Assembly: GCF_001039355.2 (NCBI RefSeq)
Contig: NW_019775525.1
Span: forward strand, 540,063 to 564,611
Direction: 5' to 3'
Origin: Lingula anatina
Taxonomy: Eukaryota > Brachiopoda > Lingulata > Lingulida > Lingulidae
DNA: 24,549 nucleotides
The translations under genes and the position numbers were made by a program. This document shows, piece by piece, positions 8,291 to 17,680 of this stretch. Below the pieces are notes generated by a model. The model was not told the origin of the DNA. It was given only the letters and a program-made list of their open reading frames with translations, and did not search any database. The stretch's first letter is position 1. Every line of letters starts with the position of its first letter.

Positions 8291-10685
8291 AGCTTTCAAC
8301 ATTTTTCTCCTTACTATATTTCCGCGCTGACTGGAATCGTCTGTACTTTTACCAATCACGGTGGCCATCATGGCGCTGCACTTCTCCCCGGTCTTGAGCA
8401 TGCGCCCTTCCTCCGTCATGCCACTGATGCCGATGGTGTTCACAGCATTTGTAAATTTGTCATACGCGCAGCTGTCACGCTCACCTTCGCCACCATTGCC
8501 AGCTGCAAATACATAGATGGCGCCCTTACCTCCACGACCCTGAAGATACAAGAGGTTCCAAAACATATAACACAAGTTGTTTCAGAAATTGAAATCTATC
8601 GTTAAGCAGCTATAGTGGACGTCCCAGACATATAAGCACCTTGGGCTGAAAGCAATTTAGCGAGGGACCCCGTGAAAATGGACCTATCCTGTTAGATCGA
8701 TCTACGGATGGGAACCCAGTCTTACACAGTTAAAAGAAGTTTAGAAAAATAGGTGACAAACTGTCAGTCATTTGACGACATTTCTCCTCGCCACGGGATA
8801 CAGAAAATCACTCTCAAGCACGACTGACCTGTGTCATGCCTTTCTGCAAGGCCGCCTTCTCTAGGGGCTTCATCTCTTCTAAACTAAATCCCAACCGTGG
8901 GGTGCCCCAGCTACAGGAGTATATGTCCACCTTGTCCAGACTGGACACAAGAGCCTTGGCCTGAAGCGCGTCCGTCAGCGTTACGCCGTTTGCGAACATG
9001 CGAATACCTAAAAGCAGACAAAAGTGTGCAGCCACAAATAAAATGTATTGGGCTTTAATATGAGTGGATCATGGATAGCAGGAAGACCCCCCTCCCGTTG
9101 CAAGCATTTAAACAATAGAGTTAATTGTGGGGTATTTTAATGTGCTGATTACATAAAATACGACATATCAGGTTTGGAAGTCTAAGGTCTAGTGATACGC
9201 ACCAGCTATCTTAGCAGAGGGCGCTACTCCTACACCACAGAAATCATTGGCTGCCGCTGCAATAATCCCGGCTGCTGATGTCCCGTGACTGCAACGATAC
9301 AGTGATGTTTTATATCCACTTACGGGCAGAGCGGACGGCTCAAAACCCATCGTTATGTCAAAGTTTAATAACTTGCATCTAAGATATTTTAGGAAAATGA
9401 TGTTTTTAATAAATTCTCAAAAATTCATGACTCTACTTTTTTTAGTTTTGGCACACCGAAAAAATTAAATATTAAGTCGAAAAATACCGTACCTGCCTAT
9501 GTGACTTCTGACAGGTGTCAGTGTCTGGCAGTTTTGACACCTGTCAATCAAGTGTTTAATTTTGCGATAATGTCAAAACTGTTTGACTTTAATACTTGGA
9601 AATTTTCAGGGTTGACAAATAATAAGATATCAAAAATCTGTGCAAAATCCCATTTCAAAAGCTTGTGAACTGTTACCTGTCCCTGGCACTTGGATTCGGA
9701 TCAGCATCATCATGAGCTACGTCATAACTTGCCGTTGCATCCTGTAAAGGTAACCAAAATAATCACTCAATGTCGCGCTAGCCATAAACGCTACACCTTG
9801 AAATGTGAATGTTTATGCATTGATGGAAAATTGGGTTGACATTTTCCGTTATTTTAATCGGTTTTGTATTACTTTTCCTATGGTTATCTTTAGAAACAGT
9901 TATTTTTTACCCCTTTCACACACAAGTCAATGAAAAACCTTTTTCACCGAATACATACGTAGTTTGGTTTGATGTCTTTGTTTTCTGTCCACAAGCCGTC
10001 GTCAATGGCGGCCACCGTGACGCCACGCCCAACTCGGCATTGATTCCACGCCTGTACTATGCGCATGCTCAATCTTCCAGTGGCGTTCTGTTAAAAAAAG
10101 AAAGATAGAAAACACGAGGAAAAAGAAAGGAGCCAAACACATTTGTTTATGCAAAAGAACCTCCCCCCAGTAAAATTTAATTAAAAAATAATGATAATAA
10201 TAACTACATAAAAATTGACGCCACGATAGCTGTTAAAGACTTTCTGACGATTTCTCTCACATATAAGCCCTATACTGTGTGGTAATTATCTGTACTACCG
10301 GTGGCAGTTCACGTACCATGTACCACGCTTGCTCTCCCCATTTTGGGTCGGTTATGGTAGCATTGCGCCAAGTGATGTCTCGAAAAAGTTCACATCCCGC
10401 CACCTTTTGCCGCTGCCACCAAAGAATCTATGAAGAGAGGAAAGAGATTGGAACACGGCGTGAGGAGAGATCAAATTTGTGTCTTTGGTTGTAAACTAAA
10501 ACCACTAGGGTCGGGTGTGTCGCATTCTGGGGTGTTTGGCCATTAGGAAGATCGATTCAGGATTGAAAAATGTCCGAAGACTATGTGTAAATTGAATAAC
10601 CAACTGACATTTTTTATCAGACTTAAACCAAATATGTACTTCATTTAAATTTGTTTCACGTCTAATTAAAAGAGAAGATTATCTC

Positions 10686-10734
<49 letters not shown>

Positions 10735-12055
10735 ACTGCACTGTCTGTATATATTTAAAATAGCAACAAATAAACATGACAGGAACATAACTTATTATAT
10801 TAATATATAAACCGCTTAATAACTTACTTGGGGATCTTTCTGGAGCAAAAGTTCCTTTTGTTGTAAGGAAAAAGTCGTCTCTTTTGTAAGACTTTCAAAC
10901 GTATAAATGTCGTCAAATATCTAAAAAGAGGTTTTAAAAAAGATAACATTTAAGACATTAAAAAAATCTTTGTTGGTTTAAAAAATCGATGAGATTTAAA
11001 TTATATAAAATAACTAGTTGTACCAGACATCATACAGATTGAATGTAGATGGACTCTTGGACTTGGCGTATTACGCACCCACATACGCACTCTCACACAT
11101 GCACACACTTACATGAGAAACCTTCTGAAACCCGTGTTTTTCCGCCAGTTCTCGGGCTAACGTGACGTCACCACCGGCGATCTGCACTGCCCACGTATTT
11201 GTGTAGCGGACACCTGCTCGTGGGCCGTCCCCACCAGAATCTGGTATTTGTGCCGAGCTTGTAAAGATTGACATACAGACGGTAAGCAGTGTGAAAAGAA
11301 TCATGGAATACTTTCCCTTAATCAAACTTTTTTAGATATAAAAATACCCACGGAAACCATTCACGCCCTACCTGCACTGGTAGGCCGTGATTTTTATTAA
11401 AGATAAAGGTTTCTTTTATCCATTATTATTTTTCTTTAAAATGGAGCGTACAACCATTTTAAGTTAAGCATAACCACATACTTAAAATCGGTCTAATGGA
11501 TAAAAGTCAAAGTGCAGACAACAAACACAAAAAAAAGACCTATGTCTATATTATAGGGTACAAAGAATCGCTGCGGGCGATTTTCAAGAAAACAATAATA
11601 ATTCAATTAAATGTAGGGCCTATTTGGACTATCAATACTACGATGGTGGATCCAAAGCGCCCCCATCCCAGCACGTAATAATTAAAATACATAGGCCTAT
11701 AAATAATAAAAAAGCAAAAAGAGACATGTACAGATTAAGTAATTTGCCATTCCTGCCCCGGGTATAAAGTAAAATTGACCTCGTCTGCTGTTTTACGTAT
11801 GCTTCGATTCGTTTGGCAAAATTATGATTCTCGTCGATGTCACTGACAAGCGACTAATTGTGCCCCCCCCCCCTCCCCCTACTCCACCTTCCCCCTCAAT
11901 AAACCCCTTAATCCACAAGTGTAGGCTAATGGACCTCTTAAAATAAAAGCTTTATCTAAAATATGCCGATACCCCATCGCATTCACCATATCTTACCTTG
12001 ATCTGTCTGCTACAAGAAGAAGCACCAAAGTAAAGACTTGAGCTGATAGTGTCAT
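4886..12055 (-). CDS. Gene A: proprotein-convertase-like subtilase (S8, furin/kexin type) with P domain and GPI-like tail, complete
   Basis: Fifteen exons joined by eye stay in frame for 640 residues: 12055-11997, 11257-11113, 10920-10828, 10427-10317, 10087-9959, 9741-9677, 9288-9203, 9007-8829, 8539-8315, 7938-7835, 7255-7137, 6757-6637, 6039-5850, 5323-5230, 5088-4886. The order is signal peptide (1-20), prodomain starting at TNTWAVQIAGG, catalytic domain, P domain (about 465-585), then a Ser/Thr/Pro linker and hydrophobic tail. Active-site residues are D165 (AIDDG), H202 (HGTSAAG), N304 (AAGNGG) and S382 (ESSAAAP). Family members cleave secreted precursors after basic residues. Here the S1-pocket Asp of furin is Arg (R267 in SWGTPRLG), so specificity should differ. 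The usual basic cleavage site closing the prodomain is also absent. The start ATG has A at -3. Introns hold only repeats and no other genes. Gene B is its tandem paralogue. The family call is secure; the exact function is unknown. Confidence 0.88.
5088..6757 (-). other. Gene A exons coding the end of the catalytic domain and the P domain
   Basis: Exon 6757-6637 begins with SSSFGFGLLNAEALV, matching the 'YGYGLLDA' helix that closes furin's catalytic domain. Exons 6039-5850, 5323-5230 and the start of 5088-4886 form the P (homoB) domain, with LEHVRVYMLARF, LQSPSGTESLLIPGRPND and SVQFWGERPEGNWTLKF. The P domain stabilises the catalytic domain in this family. The join from 5850 to 5323 is phase 0, and gene B reads straight through the same point (SRYLELNVSSVQFWGE). 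That argues against any additional exon between them. Confidence 0.85.
6284..6497. mobile_element. Inverted-repeat element, family 2, copy 1
   Basis: CATTCCCATAGATTTTAGATCGATC at 6285-6309 is an imperfect inverted repeat of the segment at about 6465-6488, which carries GATCGATCTCATCTCTGGGAATG. The unit is about 200 bp, contains several GATCGATCT words and has no coding capacity. It lies in the gene A intron between 6636 and 6040. Its right half is repeated at 8644-8728, so this is a dispersed family and not a one-off palindrome. Confidence 0.55.
7495..7762. mobile_element. Inverted-repeat element, family 3 (268 bp)
   Basis: The ends are inverted copies. TAATAGCC at 7495 pairs with GGCTATTA ending at 7762, and AACACTGGATATCGCT inside the left arm pairs with AGCGGTATCCAGTGTT in the right arm. 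Between them are many scattered GGATAAC/GTTATCC words in both orientations, giving a foldback structure. There is no coding capacity. It sits in the gene A intron between 7834 and 7256. Only one copy is present in the window. Confidence 0.6.
8088..8213 (-). mobile_element. MITE-like element, family 1, copy 2
   Basis: This is a 126-bp copy in reverse orientation. Its right end reads GGCTACGGGCCTG, and its left end GAGGCCCGTAGCC has one change from CAGGCCCGTAGCC. It shares 'tcaaattttac' and 'gtggacctttt' blocks with copies 1 and 3 when reverse-complemented. It lies in the gene A intron between 8314 and 7939. No clean target-site duplication is visible (TATAG against TATAA). It is shorter than copy 1, with one internal block missing. 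Confidence 0.7.
8257..8287. repeat. (CT)n microsatellite in gene A intron
   Basis: This is an uninterrupted CT dinucleotide run of about 31 bp. It begins about 27 bp past the donor of exon 8539-8315, so it reads as GA on the transcript. Confidence 0.9.
8644..8728 (+). mobile_element. Inverted-repeat element, family 2, copy 2 (right half only)
   Basis: GGCTGAAAGCAATTTAGCGAG aligns with GGCTGACAGCTATTAAGCGTG at 6415. The similarity resumes at GATCGATCT and runs to GTCTTACACA, which ends the 6497 copy. It is about 85 bp with several substitutions. It lies in the gene A intron between exons 9007-8829 and 8539-8315. The left half is missing, so this copy is truncated. Confidence 0.5.
10317..11257 (-). 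other. Gene A prodomain exons
   Basis: Exons 11257-11113, 10920-10828 and 10427-10317 encode the inhibitory/chaperone prodomain and the lead-in to the catalytic domain. TNTWAVQIAGG and ELAEKHGF match the furin-family prodomain start. KDPQILWWQRQKVAG matches the end, where relatives have a basic cleavage site and gene B has QQKVVKRS. Here the equivalent is QKVAGC, so no Lys-Arg pair is present. The chosen acceptor TCTTCATAG before 10427 gives the same 111-nt exon as in gene B. A later AG at 10413 would drop five conserved residues. Confidence 0.8.
10686..10728. repeat. Compound (GT)n(GA)n microsatellite in gene A intron
   Basis: A GT run of about 17 bp passes directly into a GA run of about 26 bp, between exons 10920-10828 and 10427-10317. 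Nothing else is visible in this intron. Confidence 0.9.
11997..12055 (-). other. Gene A first coding exon: signal peptide
   Basis: ATG at 12055-12053 sits in the context ACAACATGA. It opens 19 codons encoding MTLSAQVFTLVLLLVADRS, a short hydrophobic leader, and ends in phase 2 at the strong donor AAG|GTAAGA. Joining to 11257 restores frame through a Ser codon and leads into SAQIPDSGGD. This is the best start for the gene. A second in-frame Met-led hydrophobic stretch lies immediately before 11257 and could be an alternative first exon. Confidence 0.7.
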
Positions 12056-12357
12056 GTTGTTTATAGCGGTTCTGAACATTGACACCAGATGTCACTCTAC
12101 AATACAAACCAAGATAGTTTTCTAATTAGGTCATACTCTCGTCACCTTGACACAAGAATGTCTGAGAATATTTCTTACTGGAAACATAATATAGCGAAGC
12201 ATTAAGTAATTCGCGTTCTAAAGCAAGAGTATAAGGGGCATAGAACGACTGGAATGTAATGGAATTCCCCCCTTTCGATCTGTCCTCCCTTCGACTCCAC
12301 TCTCGATCCCTTTCTCTTTTTCATTTTACACACAAACATATAACACATAACATATAA

Positions 12358-12359
<2 letters not shown>

Positions 12360-12436
<77 letters not shown>
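12360..12436. repeat. Compound (CT)n(CA)n microsatellite upstream of gene A
   Basis: A CT run of about 45 bp is joined by one G to a CA run of about 31 bp. It is about 305 bp upstream of the gene A start codon. The CA half reads as GT on the gene strand. Confidence 0.92.
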
Positions 12437-12438
<2 letters not shown>

Positions 12439-14605
12439 TTACATCGTAGGCTATTCACTGGCAGTCGACATATTTGTACCGGGGTACACGGCGTACACAA
12501 CGAGCCTTACCTTGTTTCTTAATTGTCTTAGTATAACGTATTAACAAATTACTGCCATTGTGAGAAAGGTTCCAGGAAACCAAGCTCGATAATCGAATAT
12601 TCAGTCACATTTTCCTGGTTGTGAAATCTGTTGTACTACGCTGTCCGAAATTATGTTCAGGGATGACGTCATAGGTCAAGTGCGTGTCACCGCCCTGATA
12701 ATATATGAGCATCAGCTGAGGTTGCTAAAAACGAGGCCTTGTAAAATCATTTATTTTTAGCTCAGAGTGAGGTAATCTGTTTACCACATAAAGCAACCTA
12801 GGCTCAAATCACATCTGTTTTCTCGCATTTCATCGAGATACATCGGTGAATCGTGTCGTTTTCTTATTCATTGACTGTCGTTTACGGGTCTAGATGAAGC
12901 GCTTAGTTCATGCGTGTTTAAATATTGACACTGCCTGACTGCTTGATAAACGAGTAGGTATCTTGGTTTCTGTATTTGTTGTATAATGCATATCATTCAT
13001 CCCGAAAATTGCTTGGCAACGGATGAGATAAGCCTGATAAGCGGACGACCTGGCAAACTGCAAGTTTAAATAGAATCGGAGGTGTGCGCACTGATTGCGT
13101 TGTTTACAAACGTAGTTTGTTACCAAAGCGTAAACGGCGAAAAGCAATTCTCTCTCTCATACATACACACACACTCACACAAAAAGTACTATTTTTAAAT
13201 ATGATCGCTTGTTTCACAGCAATAACAAACACCGGATAGAATTAACATTTATTTACTGATACACGTGTACACCACGGCATCGTAGCCTACTCAGTAGGCC
13301 TACTTGTTTTCGTACGAATGCACAAGCAGTTTATTTCAGTTAATAGTTTCAAAATATTGTGTGAAGTGTCCGAGAGAATAGTTTTATTTCATTTTTATTT
13401 TTATTTCATTATCTCAAATTCATTTTTCTTCCAAATTGACAGTTGCCCCTAAGAAGTAGGCCCTAACTGTTCAAAAATTTAACTTAACTCAAGGATTATA
13501 ATGGAGAAGTAGTGGGTTAGGGGATTCCATTTTTAACATCTCCTTTAGAAGATAAAACTATCCTTACTAGAGGATTATAATGAGAAACATATAATATCAT
13601 CGTGAAAAAATGTATAATCCGTAGAAATAATTAATCTCTGTCAAATAACGGCGTAGAGATTACAATATCAAGACTTTACTTATTCGTGCGACTCATTCAG
13701 TGATTCCAGTGAGATTCTTATTTCTGAATACAGAATTTCAAATTATATTAGGCCTACTGTCTGATAGTCAAGCTCATCATCCGAAAATAAATATAAGATA
13801 AACGTGTGTTCGTAAACGTTATTGGGGGTTGACAGATAGAAATCAGAGACGATGTCTTGTGGAATGATAAAAAAGGGCGTTCCATCAATCTAAAACAAGA
13901 GAAGGTAATTAAGTTAAGGAGGAGGCCTTATTCCAAACACAAATATGTGTAAGCAGTAATGAGAATTCAAAAGAAGTCCCTTTTTTGTTAAACGAATGGG
14001 GTTTTATAGAAATAAGTGTGATAAGAGTGTTTCCAACCATGGGTTGCAATCCCTCCCCACGGAAGTAGTTCCTGTCAAATGTCGTCTGTCTTCCTACCTA
14101 CGTCATCGTGACGTCAGTGGGACTTTAGGAAGGCGTCATGCACTGTCGCAACGGCTTCAACGAACTTCAGGATTAACATTCGTAGTGCAAGAAGATCTGG
14201 AAATATTCGAGAACAGCCAGATTGATAGTCTATCTTTATTTTTTCTTTTTGAAATAAACCAGTCCATTAATATTTCCATTCTTTCCAAATACTGAATTTA
14301 TACGTTCACGGCATTAAATTAATTGAATCGTTAATGTTATAATAGGTATATACATTTAAGAAAAAAATAAATATTTAAGAAATGAATAGAAGTAAAACAA
14401 CTAATGTGCTGGCCGAAAATTCATTTATTCCCCATTTACTGTTATCAAATATAATTACGTTTTGAATCGAAACAATAATAAGATAAGCTAGAAACATGTA
14501 CACACATTAAAGAAATAATAATCATTCAATGAATTACGAAAAGTGACATTTAAAGCATAATCAGAGAGCGCAATTATCTCTGTCAAATATGAAATTAATT
14601 TCATT

Positions 14606-14647
14606 GGGGGTAGGGGAAGAAAAGGGGGTGGGATGGGGGGGTGGGGA
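14606..14647 (+). other. G-rich run with G-quadruplex potential
   Basis: Within 42 bp there are six tracts of three or more G, separated by 1-8 nt: GGGGG, GGGG, GGGGG, GGG, a run of seven G, and GGGG. This satisfies the usual four-tract G-quadruplex pattern. It lies about 560 bp past the gene B stop, on the strand opposite to gene B. A function is not shown. Confidence 0.6.
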
Positions 14648-15075
14648 ACCTCGTACGGGACAAGAGATTTAGAAGCAGTCCGATAGTTTTGAACTGGGTA
14701 AAAAATCTGGTCTGAAGTGGAATTATGCTCTTTAAATGATTGTGCGTGTTACTGAGAGGAGCTGATGAACCCCAAATTAAATTACAACAATTAATTTGTT
14801 TTTGAAAATAGGCGAAATTGATGCTGCTATCGAAACAAACAAAAGATATTCCAGTGTCTCTCTACGGTCTGTATAATAAGAATATATATATATTTGATCC
14901 ATTTAATGCGACGTGGAGAACGCAAAACCAGCAAGACATGCACCTTATTTTTAATTTTTATAATTTTCATTAAATTTCTTATCAGTATTTTATGTTCTAC
15001 ACGTTTATGTATGACTGATCTTTTTACCACAATCATGTCAAAATTTAACCTTTAGGTAATGATTTTCTGATACAA

Positions 15076-15076
<1 letters not shown>

Positions 15077-15109
<33 letters not shown>
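15077..15109. repeat. (ATT)n microsatellite
   Basis: This is about 11 uninterrupted ATT units, a little over 100 bp downstream of the gene B stop codon. Confidence 0.92.
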
Positions 15110-15156
15110 GTCAGAAAAGTCACAGATTACTGAGCTTTTTGCTTCTTTACCCTGTA

Positions 15157-15162
15157 TTTAAT
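15157..15162 (-). promoter_or_regulatory. Candidate poly(A) signal of gene B
   Basis: TTTAAT on the plus strand reads ATTAAA on the gene strand, about 48 nt after the gene B stop. ATTAAA is the commonest variant signal. I found no AATAAA on the gene strand before it, so the gene B 3' UTR may be very short. Confidence 0.35.
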
Positions 15163-15209
15163 AGTGTTCAATAAAGTCACTCCAAGCTTCCAAACACCTG
15201 GAATTTTCC

Positions 15210-17623
15210 TTAGAACGTAGTCCTAAGCCAGCACCTACCGTTATCATACACGGTGTTACAAACCATTTTAATATGGAAGGAGTAATAGGGAAAGGAAACG
15301 TCCCAAGAACTTGAGGTATACCAATTCCCGGTAGACATGCATGAACAGAACTCGTTTTGCTGCATGTAGGTCAAATTTAATTCATACGGGAACTTCTTCT
15401 GGTAAGAACAGCTGATTGAGGCCCACAAACCTCTTGAACATTGCACTTGATAGTACAGGTCCTGAGAGAAAGTGGCTAAAAGAAATTCGTATTTTTCACC
15501 GTTTGCACTATAGGTTAGGAGCCGACAAGCGCAGTCTTTGGGAGGCAGTGAAGTCGTCGTTGTCGACGTCGTTGTTGTTGTTGTTGATGTTGATGATGAT
15601 GGCAACTGCGTTGGTGTTGTTGATGTTTTTGGTTGTGCAAAGGTTGTTTTCAGTTTTGACCCTGCTGGTTTTGTGGTACCTATGCTGGGAACAACCCCCT
15701 CTAACTGAACCGCACACCCTCCCTGTTTGCGATCTACGGGACAATACAGCCCCAAAGATGCCCCGCTTTGGAATTTAATATCAAGCCTCGAAGTTCCCTG
15801 ATAGGCAGCTTTATACGAACACTTGCAGCCGTTTTGCGGTAAAGATTCAGGGTTGATGCTCAGGAAAGTGCAGAAGCGTGCTAACACATGTTTCACGCCG
15901 GGTTCTGTGCAGGAGATTAGGTAGGTTAAGCCGGAGAAGGAAATTTTAAATTGGCCCCAGTCTCCGGAATCAACTGAGTAGCACTGACAATTGCTCTCTG
16001 GCTTTACTGTGGGTGTTGTTGAACTGACTGTAGTCTTTGAGGTTGAAATTGGGGTCGGGGTTGACTCAGTTGGGGTGGTGACAGTTGTGGGTTTGGTGGT
16101 CGGTAGAGGAGTGGTGGTAAGCCTGAATATTGGTCTTGCAAAGCACCCACCAGATGCCCCTGACCCAAGAGGACACGTCATCGCAAACACGTCCTTTGTG
16201 GGGAAATGAGGGAAGTGTATTGTCCACGTTGTAGCTGTGGGGAGTTTATTGGTAACGTTGCACGCACAGTTGGTGGGGTTTTGCGGAAACCCTACCAGCG
16301 TCGAAATGACATAAGTGCACAAGGTGAAGGGGGGACTCAAGGCCCGAGGGCAGGTAACCGCCAGAGATTTCTGGTTCACCATAATTTTGAATTTGTTGGA
16401 GCCCAGAGACGCCGTGTTGGAGAGGAAACATTTACAGACAGAGGATGACGTAGCTTTGGAAGAGGTTGTGGTTGGAGGGGAAGGGGTGGTGGTAGTTTTC
16501 ACTGTGGTAGTGATGGGTGGAGCAGTGGTCGGGCCGTGTGTCATTCTGACAAAACAGTTGCCTCGTTGACAAACTACATCCACGATTTCTGCCAGGTTTG
16601 TAAAGACCAACTCCCACGAGCCCGCGAACATGTCACGGCGACACACACACGTGCTTTCATTTTCAGCTTTCCAAACAGGGATAAAAGACGTCAGGGAGGG
16701 GCATACGAGGTAAGAGGAGGGTCCCCAGTGTTTCACACAAGTGACATCATAGCTTAAACCTTCAGAGTAAATTTGGAAGCGGTCGGGATTGTCAGCGCTC
16801 AGGGCACACTTACATCCGGGCATTCCCGTGGTGGTAGTTATGGTGGACGCGGTCGAGGTGGGTGCAGCAGCACTGGGAGTCGGGAGAGACCCAATAGGTG
16901 CCTCTTTGGCAAAGCATCCTCCGTTCGACCGCCCAACAGGACAGAGAACCTGTAGCCGGAATTCTACGTCTGGGTAGGTGACAAGCCACGTGCCCGTGTC
17001 CGTGTTTAAATCTACGGAGGAACAGTTACAAGCCTGATTCCCCGGTGGCCATCCTTTGAGTGGCGAAGAAATAAATGTACACGTGCTATATTGAGTGGTA
17101 GTAAGGTCTGTAGGGCAGCTCACTTCTAGTCCAACACTGCCAGAAACAAGCCTAAACTTATACGACTGTATTGTGTCCAAGAACGAACAACGGCAAGAAG
17201 ATAACGTTTTCTTGGTGGTGGACTCAGGTTGCCTTGTGCTCGTGACGGTTGGCGCCATTGTGGTCGAAGGGGCCGGGGTGGGACGATGGACATCTGTGGG
17301 TCTGGCCCGTGATGGCGGATATGGAGTGGGGACAAACCCACTGACAACACCTTGGTTGCACGTGTTGTTATTTGTGGTGCTGAGTTTCACTGGGAAACCA
17401 TCCTTGGTACCATAGATGTTTACGGTTAAGTCAAACAGCGTCCCTTGAAGTAGCAAAATAAAAACAGTCAGCAGTGAGTCGTTTATGTTTTGTATCCAAG
17501 TACATTATGAACACATGCTCACATTAAAACACTTTCAATTTGACCATGGTACTATTAGGCCTCGTTAAAATCACAGTAGGTACATGTACTCAAAGTAAAC
17601 CTTTATCTTCTTTTGTCTCTACA

Positions 17624-17680
<57 letters not shown>

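Larger units (their letters stand above)
6637..10087 (-). other. Gene A catalytic-domain exons
   Basis: Eight exons (10087-9959, 9741-9677, 9288-9203, 9007-8829, 8539-8315, 7938-7835, 7255-7137 and the 5' part of 6757-6637) carry the subtilase fold. Each catalytic residue is in a separate exon: Asp at about 10003-9998, His just after the 9288 acceptor, the oxyanion Asn in 8539-8315 (GNGG) and Ser in 7938-7835 (ESSAAAP). Family-typical stretches include DVAHDDADPNP, ANDFCGVGVAP and NLTWRDVQHLI. Compared with furin, HGTRCAG has become HGTSAAG, SASWGPEDDG has become SCSWGTPRLG, and GTSASAP has become ESSAAAP. Confidence 0.85.
12056..15209. other. Intergenic region between the two tandem protease genes
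   Basis: This 3.15-kb stretch lies between the gene A start codon and the gene B stop codon. It must hold gene A's promoter and 5' UTR and gene B's 3' UTR. I see a CT/CA microsatellite at 12360-12436, a G-rich run at 14606-14647, an ATT microsatellite at 15077-15109 and two TGACGTCA palindromes (12664 and 14109). No convincing TATA box or complete gene is visible. One acceptor-led minus-strand open stretch (13889-13743) was considered and not accepted. Confidence 0.6.

Noticed and set aside
8353-8353. Alternative donor (ATTG|GTAAAAG) for the gene A exon 8539-8315
   Set aside because: Using it breaks the frame into the serine exon, whereas the donor at 8314 (GTAAGG) keeps frame and gives the same 225-nt exon as gene B.
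12202-12432. 76-residue frame with Val-Cys and Arg-Glu runs
   Set aside because: It is entirely driven by the CA and CT microsatellites.
13743-13889. 49-codon minus-strand open stretch after TTGTTTTAG, between the two protease genes
   Set aside because: There is no recognisable homology, no matching upstream exon and no clear donor; it could be a relic or chance.
13996-14295. 99-residue plus-strand frame in the intergenic region
   Set aside because: It has no domain, no clear splice context and no neighbouring exons; its composition looks random.
15416-17415. Several plus-strand frames of 60-120 residues opposite the eight-Cys exon
   Set aside because: They are complements of a Thr/Ser-rich coding exon whose own frame has a perfectly repeated Cys pattern.
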